DNA of 64,000 nt from assembly GCF_006149045.1 (NCBI RefSeq), contig NZ_VBSN01000030.1:1-64000 (forward strand), written 5' to 3'. The notes under the pieces are model-generated. The model worked only from the letters and a program-made list of their open reading frames with translations, did no database searches and had not been told where the DNA came from. Position numbers and translations under genes: made by a program. Shown here one piece after another: positions 47,818-57,176 of the stretch. This DNA is from Dyadobacter flavalbus. GTDB lineage: Bacteria > Bacteroidota > Bacteroidia > Cytophagales > Spirosomataceae. Within the stretch, counting starts at the first letter, position 1; every line of letters starts with the position of its first letter.

Positions 47818-49140
47818 TCAATGAATGATCATTGTCTTCTCGATTCCTTCCAGTGAAGTCCCTTTGGTTTCAGGCATGTAGCGCCAGACAAAAATCAGCT
47901 GTAAAACCATCATGACCGCAAAAAAGGAAAACGTAATGCCGCCGCCGAGGTACTCCGCAATGATGGGAAAAGAAAAAGCAATTACCGCAGCCATAAACCA
48001 GTGCGTAAAACTGCCCAGCGCCTGCCCGCTGGCACGCACTTCATTCGGGAATATTTCAGAGATAAAAACCCAGATAACGGCTCCCTGTGAAAATGCGAAA
48101 AATGCGATATACACAAACAGAAACAACGGTACGCCCGAGAAATCCTGAACAAAAAAGGCACGTGCAACCAGCCCCAGCGTAATAATGACGCCGACCGAAC
48201 CGATTGCCATGAGCGTCCGGCGTCCGAAACGATCAATAAAATTGATGGCCAGAAGCGTAAATGCAAAATTGACAAAGCCGATTCCGGCAGAGGACAGAAA
48301 TGCTGCCTTGGCACCAAGCCCGGTCATTTCAAAAATCCGGGGGCTGTAATAAATGATGGCGTTGATTCCCGAAACCTGATTGAAAACGGCAAACACAATC
48401 GCAAGCGTAACCGGAGATTTATACTTTCCTGAAAAAAGCCTGGCTTTCGGCTGGGCAGTCGTTTCGGTGCCGGCCTGCCGGATCGCGACCAGCGTGGCTT
48501 CGCTGGTGTCCGGATCAATGATTTCCAGAATTTCCCTTGCTTTCTGAACTTCACCTTTTTTCATCACCAGCCAGCGCGGGCTTTCGGGTACATTTAAAAT
48601 TGAAATCAGGAATACAAGAGACGGTAATGCCTGAACGCCAAGCATCCAGCGCCATGCATGCTCACCCAGATCCTGCATGAAATAATTGGAAAAATAGGCG
48701 ATCAGAATACCGAAAACGACATTGAACTGAAACAGCCCGACCATTTTACCCCTTTTCTTTGCAGGCGAAATTTCAGAGATATACATCGGTGCCGCCACAG
48801 AAGAAGCACCGACGCCCAGTCCGCCGAGAAACCGGAAAAATATAAATACATACCAATCCGTGGCCAGCGCCGATCCGAGTGAAGAGACAAGATACAATAC
48901 CGCAATCCAGAACAAAGTCGCTTTCCGTCCGAGCCGGTCCGCAGGAATTCCGCCCAGCATGGCGCCGATGACGGTTCCAATCAATGCAATGGAAACGGTA
49001 AAGCCGTGTTCCACAGCAGATAATCCCCACAATTGCTGGATCGCTTTTTCAGCCCCGGAAATAACGGCCGTGTCAAAGCCGAAAAGAAAACCGCCAAGGG
49101 CAACTACGATTGACCAGATTAATACTTTGCTGTTTTTCAT
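47818..49140 (-). CDS. MFS sugar porter
   Basis: 440 aa with 12 predicted helices. Sugar-porter signatures: GFLFGFDTAVISGA in TM1, DRLGRKATLF, FLGGLGVGASSVAAPMYISE, the PESPRWL motif after TM6, NQVSGINAIIYYSPRIF in TM7, DRFGRRTLM, and PETKG near the end. Symports a monosaccharide with protons (family knowledge). It lies 178 bp downstream of the ADP-ribosylglycohydrolase gene on the same strand; with the ribokinase further upstream, ribose is the likeliest cargo, by inference from context only. Confidence 0.92.
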   Translation of the reverse strand: MKNSKVLIWSIVVALGGFLFGFDTAVISGAEKAIQQLWGLSAVEHGFTVSIALIGTVIGAMLGGIPADRLGRKATLFWIAVLYLVSSLGSALATDWYVFIFFRFLGGLGVGASSVAAPMYISEISPAKKRGKMVGLFQFNVVFGILIAYFSNYFMQDLGEHAWRWMLGVQALPSLVFLISILNVPESPRWLVMKKGEVQKAREILEIIDPDTSEATLVAIRQAGTETTAQPKARLFSGKYKSPVTLAIVFAVFNQVSGINAIIYYSPRIFEMTGLGAKAAFLSSAGIGFVNFAFTLLAINFIDRFGRRTLMAIGSVGVIITLGLVARAFFVQDFSGVPLFLFVYIAFFAFSQGAVIWVFISEIFPNEVRASGQALGSFTHWFMAAVIAFSFPIIAEYLGGGITFSFFAVMMVLQLIFVWRYMPETKGTSLEGIEKTMIIH

Positions 49141-49185
49141 TACTTTATAGTTTCAGGTGAATGTAGTGCCAATATTTGTAAATAA

Positions 49186-49213
49186 GTAGCTGTGAGCAGT
49201 CAGCTTCCGGCTG
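49186..49213. repeat. Heptad-period tract (AGCTG-type)
   Basis: Four consecutive 7-mers: gtagctg, tgagcag, tcagctt, ccggctg. It lies between two co-directional genes, 45 bp upstream of the sugar-porter start and about 105 bp past the upstream gene's stop. Weaker than the others. Confidence 0.45.
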
Positions 49214-49318
49214 CCAGGAAAACAATCAGCTGATATAGAGAACATTGTAAGGAATTTAAATCCAAACTGTTTTCCAGATCAATGCTTCATCCCGGGCCGC
49301 ATTTCTTTTATTTTCCTT

Positions 49319-50881
49319 TTACTTAAAACCTGCCATTCCATTGACCGGCTTGTCGGCATAAATCAGATAACTCCATGTACGCAGTTCATAATCAGCATGC
49401 GGATTTTTCAGTTCAACCCGGACGCTGTGCTTTTTATCCGGCAATCCGTATTTCCAGAACAATTCATTTCGCCGCGTCAATGAAGTTGTCGGAAATTTTA
49501 CCGTTTCCGCTTTTTTTCCGTCAATGTATAAATCGGCTTCCAGAATGTAATCCGGTGATCCGCTCTTTTTTGCTGCGGCATTGCCAAGCAGGACAAATCC
49601 GGTTCCGGTAAAGTCAAAACTGAACTCGTTTTCGCCGGTGGCCTTCGAAAACGGCGTTTTGGAAATCGGGAACATGCCTTCAAAACTCTGTTCAAGACGG
49701 ACTGCTTTGGGCTGCTGCGGTTTTATTTCAACGGTCTTTTCCGAAACCGTACCGCCGTTCCGCCGGATCATTTCCAGCGCATGCCGGTAACTGATTTCAT
49801 ATACTTTGTTGAGCGACATGTTCGTGTATTTGAAAGGCATGTCTTCCACATCTTTCAGCCCCATTTTCCAGTAAGCAGGAATTTTATTGTACCCGTGCAT
49901 TGTACCCAGTATGCCGCCCGCCGAAGAAGGGTTGCAGTCCGAATCCTGGCCGGCGCGCGTGGAAATCTGGAAAGTTTTGTCAAAATCCCCTTTGCCGTAC
50001 AGCAGCCCGAGTACAATGTAGGCCGCATTGATTCTTGCATCAATGTTGAATGCTGAAAAAACACCTTCCGGACAGCCCGTATCTTCCGACCATTTTTTCT
50101 GGATTTCCATCCACGTCTGCTTCCAGTCGTCGGGATATTGCTTCTGCCATCTGATCACATCCGAAATACAACGGTAAAATGTACTTTGGGCCGGAACCAC
50201 TTTCAGGGCTTCGCTCACGATGTAATTCACATCCTTTGATATAAAAGCCAGACTGTACATGGCGCCGACGTAGGCACCGCCGTACCAGCCGTCACCGTAA
50301 TTCATGATGTGTCCGATTTTGTCACCGGTTTGTACCGCCGTATTGGGCATGCCCGGACTCATTAATCCGGAAAAATCAGCTTCAATCTGAAAATCAATGT
50401 CATCGGCATGCGGATTGTTACGCCAGTGTCCGGATTCCGGAGCCTTGATGCCGTTCATGATGTTGTACCGGGCCGCCTGATTGGCATGCCAGAGATCGTA
50501 TTTTGCATAGGCAAATGCATTTGCAAAAGAATCCACAGGCGCATCCATGCCGGCACGTTCCAGGACCTCCACAAACGTCAGATCCATGTAAATGTCGTCG
50601 TAAAGGCCCGGATTTTCTTCCATTGTTTTCTTCAGATAACCGTCGTACCATACAATCGGCTGATAATCCTGGATAAATGTGCCGTTGAACCTGAATTCCG
50701 TAGGCCCGCCGAAGGTAACGCCGATCGTCTGCCCGGCCCAGCCGCCTTTAATCTTGTCTTTCAGATCTTCCTGCGAAAGCGAAATGCTTTTACCGGACCA
50801 TTCTTCTGCTTTCTGCTGCGCGCTGGCTTCCTTGCTGCCAGCCAGCAAAATCGAGATTGCAATTATAGATAATATCTTCAT
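49319..50881 (-). CDS. Secreted ADP-ribosylglycohydrolase-family protein
   Basis: 520 aa with a signal peptide (cleavage near SKEASAQ), unusual for an enzyme family that is mostly cytosolic. ARH-like fold with the N-terminal segment DKIKGGWAGQTIGVTFGG, an acidic pair in YDDIYMDLTFVEVLE (in place of the usual TDDT) and the C-terminal metal site GQDSDCNPSSAGGILG. A beta-sandwich, carbohydrate-binding-like domain fills residues ~390-520. It would remove ribosyl groups from ADP-ribosylated or ribosyl substrates in the periplasm. It sits between ribokinase and a sugar porter, which suggests ribose release followed by uptake and phosphorylation. The altered acidic motif makes the exact substrate uncertain. 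Confidence 0.85.
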   Translation of the reverse strand: MKILSIIAISILLAGSKEASAQQKAEEWSGKSISLSQEDLKDKIKGGWAGQTIGVTFGGPTEFRFNGTFIQDYQPIVWYDGYLKKTMEENPGLYDDIYMDLTFVEVLERAGMDAPVDSFANAFAYAKYDLWHANQAARYNIMNGIKAPESGHWRNNPHADDIDFQIEADFSGLMSPGMPNTAVQTGDKIGHIMNYGDGWYGGAYVGAMYSLAFISKDVNYIVSEALKVVPAQSTFYRCISDVIRWQKQYPDDWKQTWMEIQKKWSEDTGCPEGVFSAFNIDARINAAYIVLGLLYGKGDFDKTFQISTRAGQDSDCNPSSAGGILGTMHGYNKIPAYWKMGLKDVEDMPFKYTNMSLNKVYEISYRHALEMIRRNGGTVSEKTVEIKPQQPKAVRLEQSFEGMFPISKTPFSKATGENEFSFDFTGTGFVLLGNAAAKKSGSPDYILEADLYIDGKKAETVKFPTTSLTRRNELFWKYGLPDKKHSVRVELKNPHADYELRTWSYLIYADKPVNGMAGFK

Positions 50882-50942
50882 AATCTGTCGGTTTACAATA
50901 AATCAGTTTAACAACAACGGGGTCAAAACAGGATATTTACGT

Positions 50943-51854
50943 TTAGGCCGGCATTTCACTGCGGTAAGGCATGGAAGATTGTGCGCCGAGCCTCGTAACA
51001 CAAAGCGCAGCGGCTTTACCGGCAAATGCCACCGCTTTTTCCAGCGGCATTTCTTCTGCCAGTGCCACAGCAAGTGCCCCGTTGAAACAGTCACCGGCAG
51101 CCGTTGTATCAACGGCAGTCACCTGCGGTGCAGCAATCACTCCTGAATATGAATCTGTCAGTAAAAACGCGCCTTTTGAACCAAGTGTAATGATGACGTT
51201 CGCCACTCCTTTTGTCCTTAACTGCCGGGCTGCCTCCGCAGCGGATTGAATGTCTGTAACCTGAATCCCGGTCAGCAGCCCGGCCTCGGTTTCGTTTGGT
51301 GTAATGAGAAACAAACATGGAAACAGGTCTTCCGGCAGCGGACTGGCCGGTGCCGGATTCAGGATAACGCGGCTTTTTTTATCAAAGCATTTCCGGATTG
51401 CAAAGACCGCAGTCTCAACCGGAATTTCCAACTGAAGCAGTGCAATGTCTTGTCCGCTTATATTTTCAAGAAGCTGTTCGAGATGGCCGGGTGAAAGTTT
51501 GCTGTTGGAACCGGGCGCAACTGAAATGCAGTTTTCACCGTTGGCATCCACATTGATCAGCGCCACGCCCGAAGGAAGTTCTTTGTCAACCGTTATGAAT
51601 GCGGTATCCATATTTTCATTTTCAAACTGGCTGACTGCCTGTTTTCCGAAAACATCATTTCCGATCCGTGCGGCCATGATAACCTTCCCGCCCAGCCTTG
51701 CTGCCGCCACCGCCTGATTGGCGCCTTTTCCGCCGGGGTTCATCAGAAAAGTTTCCCCGATCACCGTTTCGCCCGGCGCAGGCAATTTTCGGGATTTTAC
51801 AACCATATCGGTATTGGAACTACCGATCACAACAATTTTTCCGGAGCCTGACAT
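50943..51854 (-). CDS. rbsK: Ribokinase (PfkB family)
   Basis: 303 aa from the ATG at 51854 (MSGSGKIVVIGSSNTDMVV). PfkB-family sugar kinase: the N-terminal signature GKGANQAVAAARLGG, a sugar-binding Asp in SSNTDMVV, and the C-terminal signature DTTAAGDCFNGALAVAL with the catalytic base Asp. Best matched to ribokinase. It converts ribose to ribose 5-phosphate using ATP. The stop is 61 bp upstream of the ADP-ribosylglycohydrolase start, in the same direction. The assignment to ribose rather than another pentose or nucleoside rests on family resemblance and context. Confidence 0.85.
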   Translation of the reverse strand: MSGSGKIVVIGSSNTDMVVKSRKLPAPGETVIGETFLMNPGGKGANQAVAAARLGGKVIMAARIGNDVFGKQAVSQFENENMDTAFITVDKELPSGVALINVDANGENCISVAPGSNSKLSPGHLEQLLENISGQDIALLQLEIPVETAVFAIRKCFDKKSRVILNPAPASPLPEDLFPCLFLITPNETEAGLLTGIQVTDIQSAAEAARQLRTKGVANVIITLGSKGAFLLTDSYSGVIAAPQVTAVDTTAAGDCFNGALAVALAEEMPLEKAVAFAGKAAALCVTRLGAQSSMPYRSEMPA

Positions 51855-51898
51855 AATGGAGCATTTTAGTTTATGAAGCAAAAAAGAGGCAGTATTTA

Positions 51899-52894
51899 CT
51901 AAATCCTGACCACAGTCCTGCCCTGCATTTTTCCGTTCAGCATGGTATGGATTGCTTCCGGAAGTTGTTCAAGGCCAATTTCGTGCGTTAGTGATCCAAG
52001 CTGAGCAGGCATCCATTCTGCCGCCAGTTTTTGCCAGACCGCGGCGCGCTGCTCGTACGGTGTAGCAACAGAATCAATGCCGATCAACTGAACGCCTTTG
52101 AGAATGAACGGAAAAACCGTCGTATGCAACTCGCCGCCATTAACCATACCGCAGGTCGTGACCACACCGCCATAATGCAGACTTTTGATCACCGTGGCAA
52201 GAACCTGTCCGCCTACGGTATCAATCGCGGCGGCAAACCGGGGCTTCAGCAGCGCCTTGCCGCTTTGGTCTTCTACTTCCGAACGCGGAATAACCTCACG
52301 GGCACCAATTGAAAGCAGGAAATCGTGTGAAGCAGCTTTGGAACTGACCGCCATGACATGATAACCCAGCTTCGCCAGCATTGCAACAGCAGCAGAACCA
52401 ACGCCTCCGGTTGCGCCCGTGACGGCAACAGCGCCGTTTTCCGGTTTGAGTCCTTGTCGTATCAACGCCATAATCGACAAACCTGCCGTAAATCCCGCCG
52501 TTCCGAAAGCCATACTTTGCCACAAAGACAATTCTGCGGGCAGTCTGACCAGCCACTTTGCAGGAACCGTTATGTACTCCGCAAAACCGCCGTTTGTGTT
52601 CATGCCGAGGTCAAATCCGGTAACGATGACTTCGTCCCCTTTTTTCCAGTCCGGACTTTTGGAAACCGCTATAATACCCGCCGCATCCACGCCGGGCGTA
52701 TGCGGATATTGTCTGGTCACGCCACGGTTTCCGGAAGCAGACAAGGCGTCTTTATAATTGAGTGAACTGTAACGAACCCGCACCAGCACTTCGCCATCCT
52801 GCGGTTCGGTTACAGATTTGTACACGATGTTCAATTCAAAATTTCCTGAACCTTCTTCGGTAACTTCCAGTGCCTTGTATTTTTCTTCGCTCAT
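51899..52894 (-). CDS. YhdH/AcuI-type quinone oxidoreductase (MDR family)
   Basis: 331 aa. Medium-chain dehydrogenase/reductase of the YhdH/YhfP group: YSSLNYKDALSASG, PHTPGVDAAGII, GFDLGMNTNGGFAEYI, the NADPH-binding VTGATGGVGSAAVAML, and the C-terminal LNGKMQGRTVV. YhdH/AcuI enzymes reduce acrylyl-CoA or similar enoyl groups with NADPH. No zinc site is present. It is the first gene of the run that continues into ribokinase (44 bp gap), but its role in that pathway is not obvious and the link may be incidental. Confidence 0.9.
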   Translation of the reverse strand: MSEEKYKALEVTEEGSGNFELNIVYKSVTEPQDGEVLVRVRYSSLNYKDALSASGNRGVTRQYPHTPGVDAAGIIAVSKSPDWKKGDEVIVTGFDLGMNTNGGFAEYITVPAKWLVRLPAELSLWQSMAFGTAGFTAGLSIMALIRQGLKPENGAVAVTGATGGVGSAAVAMLAKLGYHVMAVSSKAASHDFLLSIGAREVIPRSEVEDQSGKALLKPRFAAAIDTVGGQVLATVIKSLHYGGVVTTCGMVNGGELHTTVFPFILKGVQLIGIDSVATPYEQRAAVWQKLAAEWMPAQLGSLTHEIGLEQLPEAIHTMLNGKMQGRTVVRI

Positions 52895-53033
52895 AAATGT
52901 ATGCTTTATACGGCCTGCTTATTTTCTTTTCCAACGTACTGAATAAATGCATTTACTTTGGTACATTCATTCCCAGCCGGTCAGAAAACATTGCAAACCG
53001 GCGGTTCATTAACATCTCAAACATTTTCATTCC

Positions 53034-53456
53034 ATGATGCATTTCGTTCCGGATCGCACGCGATTGATACCGACGGCAGATTCCATTCATATCATTTTGA
53101 AAAACACGCATTTTCCGGACAATCTCCTGCAGGATGACCATGGAATAAAGTTAAAAGTCATGAACATTTCCGGCTTACCTGTTTTGTTTTTCAGCTTTAC
53201 CAATTCCAGCTATGATTTCCCGGAACCTCTGAATGATTACAGGCTTGGAAATTCGGAAGCCGGCTGGCTTGACCGGGATCAAATCGCAGTGAAATCCAGC
53301 TTGCGGATTCCGTCATTTCAGACCGGATCGATGAAAAGGAATTTATACTGTCAGCAGAAGAAAGTGAGGCGTTGCGAAATGATTTCATTCATCAGAAAAG
53401 CATGACGGCCGCGCAAACGGAAGCAGCGGAAAGGAATCTTTTCACTTTGATGTGAA
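53034..53456 (+). pseudogene. Possible frameshifted small gene
   Basis: An ATG at 53034 opens a frame ending PLNDYRLGNSEAGWLDRDQI around 53285, after which the coding-like character passes to another frame (about 53290-53456: SEIQLADSVISDRIDEKEF ... LFTLM, ending TGA). The tail is charged and helix-like, as in real proteins. No family is recognised, so this is only a hint of a decayed gene. Confidence 0.25.
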
Positions 53457-53715
53457 AAGCTGATGCTGAAACGGGTGATTGATGATTTTTAATTTTGACA
53501 GCCTGTCTTCTGCACATGCCATGTAAATAAAAATTCAATCCTTTCAATTAATAGTCCTGCTCTGTCAGTTTACAAACCGGATTTGCCAATTCAGGCGATT
53601 GCCCGTTTCAAGTTGGACATGCTGCTTTTACATTTGATTGATAATTGGTTCAGCCGGGTAATCATGGCCAGTTGCCTGTTGAAGCAATTCATTGTAATCA
53701 AATCCATTTAGCAAC
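53457..53715. other. Intergenic stretch upstream of the membrane protein
   Basis: No gene. It has one good -7 box, TACATTTG at 53629-53636, about 80 bp before the next gene, but the upstream TTG is only 13 nt away, so a promoter here is uncertain. Confidence 0.4.
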
Positions 53716-54282
53716 ATGAAAAATAAACAACTTGGCATTCTGGCACTGATCGGTGCCCCTTTCCTGTTCATAGACATGCTTGTCGGCAAGTATTATCCCG
53801 ACTTTTCCAATGCAGGCTTTTCCGGCGTGGCCTGCCTGCTGTACATTACCGGCTGGCTTGCTGCGGTTGAAGGATTACGGCGCATTCTTGACAACGGAAC
53901 AAACGATTTCAGCAGGATTATGATCCGGATCGTAATGGTTACGCTGGTGATAGCCGATCTTTCAAACATCTGGCAGATTTTTTCCAAAAGCCGCCCCATG
54001 CTATTTTTTATACTGGATTCCTGCTGGCCTGTAAGCAATGTGCTGATGCTCGGCGTGGCGTGGGTTGTAATAAAAAGCGGGAGAATCAACGGCTGGAAAA
54101 AATGGGTGCCGCTGGTGCTCGGATGCTGGTTTCCGGTATGCATGCTGCTGGGCAGAACGGACTTCGCCTTTTTTGCCGGCGGCACTTATTCCGCAGTTGC
54201 ATGGTCCCTTTTTGCCCTTTCCATCCTGACTGCAAAAGAAGAAGCAGCTCCTGTATTATCCGGTTCAAATGTTGAAGCATAA
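53716..54282 (+). CDS. Small polytopic membrane protein
   Basis: 188 aa with about five hydrophobic helices (~8-28, ~36-52, ~67-85, ~98-120, ~130-145 and ~150-170). No signature motif that I recognise; the N-terminal LGILALIGAPFLFIDMLVG looks like the start of a conserved membrane family, but I cannot name it. It overlaps or nearly touches the next gene, depending on which start that gene uses, so the two may be cotranscribed. Confidence 0.7.
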   Translation: MKNKQLGILALIGAPFLFIDMLVGKYYPDFSNAGFSGVACLLYITGWLAAVEGLRRILDNGTNDFSRIMIRIVMVTLVIADLSNIWQIFSKSRPMLFFILDSCWPVSNVLMLGVAWVVIKSGRINGWKKWVPLVLGCWFPVCMLLGRTDFAFFAGGTYSAVAWSLFALSILTAKEEAAPVLSGSNVEA

Positions 54283-54307
54283 AACCCCAACCTGTAAAAA
54301 CCTTGTA

Positions 54308-55102
54308 ATGTCAGCCAACATATTCATTCGCTCTATTGCCGGTTCGGCAATTCTTACAGCAGGCATCCTGCTTGCATTGATTTCCTGCACCGGGAACGGG
54401 GAAATAGACCCCGAACAAAACGACTCGGACGGCCAGTCGGGATACTTGGTCGGCAAAGTGACAGATCCAGCAGGCAACGCGCTTCCGGATGCCACAATAT
54501 TTACAGAAAATACGGTATACAAAAACCGCGGCGCCGAAGTAAGTTCTTCTTCAGACGGAACCTATAAACTTTCACTGGTGGCGGGACTCGGGCAATGGAC
54601 AGCAAAAGGCTACATCCTGAAAGCGTATAATGGAAAGGTGTACAAGATCAACCTCCATCCTGACAATACAGCCTCATTTACTGAAGATGAAAAGCCGGTC
54701 AGGAACTTTCAATGGAAACTTCAGGGACATATTGCGGATAAAAGCCTGGATCTGTATTACGGCGGTACTGCGGAACTTTACCGCGACCTGAACTCGGAAC
54801 TGCGCGATTCGGAAAACGTCGAATTCACTTTTCGCCCTGACGGTCCGCTGATCGACGGATCAGGCGGTAAAGTGCTGAAATTAAGATGCGGTAAAAGCGG
54901 CACGTCCGGCTACAATCTGATCAAAGATATTCCGATCGGCCGTTACAAGGTTTCCGCAGTTTACGTTCCGACCGGACAGTCACTGCGCGTTACCGATGCC
55001 TGGAACGACGGCACCTATTATCCGGAAGTAACAATGGAATTTTACGGAACGGATCAATCGTACCGGTCCAATCAGATGGGAATTGGCTATACTGATCTTT
55101 GA
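54308..55102 (+). CDS. Lipoprotein with carboxypeptidase-regulatory-like domain
   Basis: 264 aa from the ATG at 54308 (MSANIFIRSIAG); an upstream ATG at 54269 overlaps the previous gene by 14 bp. The signal has lipobox LALISC. Residues ~45-130 form a CarboxypepD_reg-like beta-sandwich (YLVGKVTDPAGNALPDATIFTENT ... YKLSLVAGLGQW). The rest is a beta-rich region that I cannot assign. Surface- or periplasm-exposed lipoprotein; function unknown. Followed by a strong terminator hairpin. Confidence 0.8.
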   Translation: MSANIFIRSIAGSAILTAGILLALISCTGNGEIDPEQNDSDGQSGYLVGKVTDPAGNALPDATIFTENTVYKNRGAEVSSSSDGTYKLSLVAGLGQWTAKGYILKAYNGKVYKINLHPDNTASFTEDEKPVRNFQWKLQGHIADKSLDLYYGGTAELYRDLNSELRDSENVEFTFRPDGPLIDGSGGKVLKLRCGKSGTSGYNLIKDIPIGRYKVSAVYVPTGQSLRVTDAWNDGTYYPEVTMEFYGTDQSYRSNQMGIGYTDL

Positions 55103-55116
55103 CAAACATGGAATTT

Positions 55117-55151
55117 CAGATTTCCGGTCCATAACCCGTACCGGAAATCTG
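55117..55151 (+). terminator. Terminator-like hairpin
   Basis: A 12-bp perfect stem CAGATTTCCGGT/ACCGGAAATCTG with an 11-nt loop, 14 bp after the stop codon at 55102. The T-run after it is poor. Confidence 0.65.
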
Positions 55152-55282
55152 GTTAAAAATGCAGCATTCTTTTCCTGACCGGTTTGAAGGCCAGATTCAG
55201 ATTAATTATAATTGCAGCTGTTTAGTAGCAAACGTTTTGAAATCACTTTACACAGTAAATGACTGTGGAACAATATACAAAC

Positions 55283-56077
55283 ATGAATGTACTGATTGTC
55301 GAAGATGAGGAACTGGCAGTACGTAAACTCCGGAAACTGGTTACGGAAATAGACCCGGATCTGACCATACAAGGTGTGGCGGGCAGCATTGAAGATGCTG
55401 TGTCCTGGCTGAAAGATCATGCAGCTCCGGATCTTATTTTTATGGACATCGAACTGGCAGACGGCCAGAGCTTCGAGATTTTCAATCAGGTGGAAGTAAA
55501 AAGCCATGTCATATTCACCACCTCCTATGACGAATACATGATGCCGGCATTCCGGATCAACAGCATTGATTACCTGCTGAAACCGATCCTTAAAGACGAC
55601 CTTAAACGCAGCCTTGAAAAACTGCATCATCTGAGGCCCGGAAACAATTCCCGGCAAGCTGCAAATCCCTCGGAACCGATCGATATCAAAAAGCTGCTGG
55701 GCAAATTACAGGATGTCTGCAAGCCTGCAGATCATGGCTATGTCCATCAGTTTCTGGCAAAGCAGGGCCAGAAAATGCTTTCCGTGGAAGCCGACGCTAT
55801 CATGTATTTTTATGATGATGGCCAGTCGAGCTGCTTCCGGACCAGGAACGGGCAGCAGTATCAGCTGCATTACAATATGGATGAACTGGCGTGCCTGCTC
55901 GATCCGGAACAGTTTTACCGGATCAGCGAAACCATGATTGTGGCGCAGCATGGCGTTGAAAAAGTACAGACCTATCCCGGCAGCCGGCTGGCCCTGATTC
56001 TCCGGCCTTCTTTCGGAAACGAAGTAATTGTAAATGCCGGCCAGACAGCCAATTTCAGAAACTGGCTGAGCAGATAA
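55283..56077 (+). CDS. LytTR-family response regulator
   Basis: 264 aa from the ATG at 55283 (MNVLIVEDEELAVRKL); an upstream ATG at 55259 gives a less typical start. Receiver domain with D8, the phospho-acceptor D55 in LIFMDIELADG and K in YLLKPI; a linker; then a LytTR DNA-binding domain (~160-264, KQGQKMLSVEADAIMYF ... LDPEQFYRISETMIV). Forms an operon with the LytS-type kinase 33 bp downstream. LytTR regulators often control cell-surface polysaccharide or peptidase genes; targets here are unknown. Confidence 0.92.
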   Translation: MNVLIVEDEELAVRKLRKLVTEIDPDLTIQGVAGSIEDAVSWLKDHAAPDLIFMDIELADGQSFEIFNQVEVKSHVIFTTSYDEYMMPAFRINSIDYLLKPILKDDLKRSLEKLHHLRPGNNSRQAANPSEPIDIKKLLGKLQDVCKPADHGYVHQFLAKQGQKMLSVEADAIMYFYDDGQSSCFRTRNGQQYQLHYNMDELACLLDPEQFYRISETMIVAQHGVEKVQTYPGSRLALILRPSFGNEVIVNAGQTANFRNWLSR

Positions 56078-56110
56078 CCGGGCTGAAACTTAAAACGCAA
56101 GCATTTTTCA

Positions 56111-57169
56111 ATGCAGAAATTAAACGACAAGTGGATGCGCATCATCGGCATTCCGCTGCTGGCCTTACTGGGACAATGGATGATGTACGGCTACACCAAT
56201 GTACCTTATCCCGATGATTGGCGTATTCCGTTCTTTTTTGTGCTCGGCACCGTGATTGTCTGGCATGTAAACCGGATTGGAATTATTTTTTCGCGAAAAC
56301 GTTTTCCCGAACTCATACAAACCAGGCAGCGCGTACTTTATCAGCTTGCATGGTTTGTATTTTTTTCGAGTGTTGTCCGGATTACACAGACTTTTTTTTA
56401 CCAGTATTTTAATCTCTGGCATGATGAAGATTATCTCCAGTTCAGGCCGTATTTTTTCAATACACTTGTATCCGTTGCCGGCACGGTCCAGATCGCGGCG
56501 TATTATGAAGGCGTGTATCTGTACCAGCGCTGGCGGGTCTCCTATACGGAAACGGTCGAGCTTAAAAAGGTCAATCTGCAGAGCCAGCTCAATTCGCTGA
56601 AAACGCAGATCAACCCCCATTTTCTTTTTAACAACCTGAACTCGCTTTCTTCCCTGATTTCCATTGATACGATATTGGCGGAGAAATTTCTGGATCAGTT
56701 ATCGTCGGTTTACCGCTATCTGCTTCATCAGAATACGCGTGACCTGTGTCCGCTGAAAGATGAGATCGAGTTTATAGAAGCTTATTTTCATTTGCTGAAA
56801 ACACGTTTTGGCAACGGGATTTTTATGGAAATGAATGTGGAACCTGAATTTCTTTTCTATCGTATTCCGCCTTTAACGCTGCAACTGCTGTTCGAAAATG
56901 CGATCAAGCACAATGCAATTTCGGCCAGCAAACCACTTACTATCCAGCTTTATACACACGACGGACATTTGCATGTGCAAAACAATGTGCGTAAAAAGAA
57001 AACTGCCGTACATTCCAATCAGATCGGATTGCAGAATATTATCATGAAATACAAACTGCTGGATCAGTCGAAAGTGGAAGTGCATGCAGACGAAGAAAAA
57101 TTCCTTGTCAGCATCCCGCTGATCGCTCCGGAACCCGAAAACACCAGCAAAACCGCAGCTATCCTGTAA
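56111..57169 (+). CDS. LytS-family sensor histidine kinase
   Basis: 352 aa. Four N-terminal membrane helices (~10-140), a short coiled-coil, then the His_kinase domain with the phospho-acceptor in QINPHFLFNNLNSL, and an HATPase domain with N-box LFENAIKHNAI. Typical partner of LytTR regulators; the regulator gene lies 33 bp upstream. Likely reports on envelope or membrane state, by family precedent only. Immediately followed by a pyrimidine-rich heptad tract and a convergent gene pair. Confidence 0.92.
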   Translation: MQKLNDKWMRIIGIPLLALLGQWMMYGYTNVPYPDDWRIPFFFVLGTVIVWHVNRIGIIFSRKRFPELIQTRQRVLYQLAWFVFFSSVVRITQTFFYQYFNLWHDEDYLQFRPYFFNTLVSVAGTVQIAAYYEGVYLYQRWRVSYTETVELKKVNLQSQLNSLKTQINPHFLFNNLNSLSSLISIDTILAEKFLDQLSSVYRYLLHQNTRDLCPLKDEIEFIEAYFHLLKTRFGNGIFMEMNVEPEFLFYRIPPLTLQLLFENAIKHNAISASKPLTIQLYTHDGHLHVQNNVRKKKTAVHSNQIGLQNIIMKYKLLDQSKVEVHADEEKFLVSIPLIAPEPENTSKTAAIL

Positions 57170-57176
57170 AACAGCT

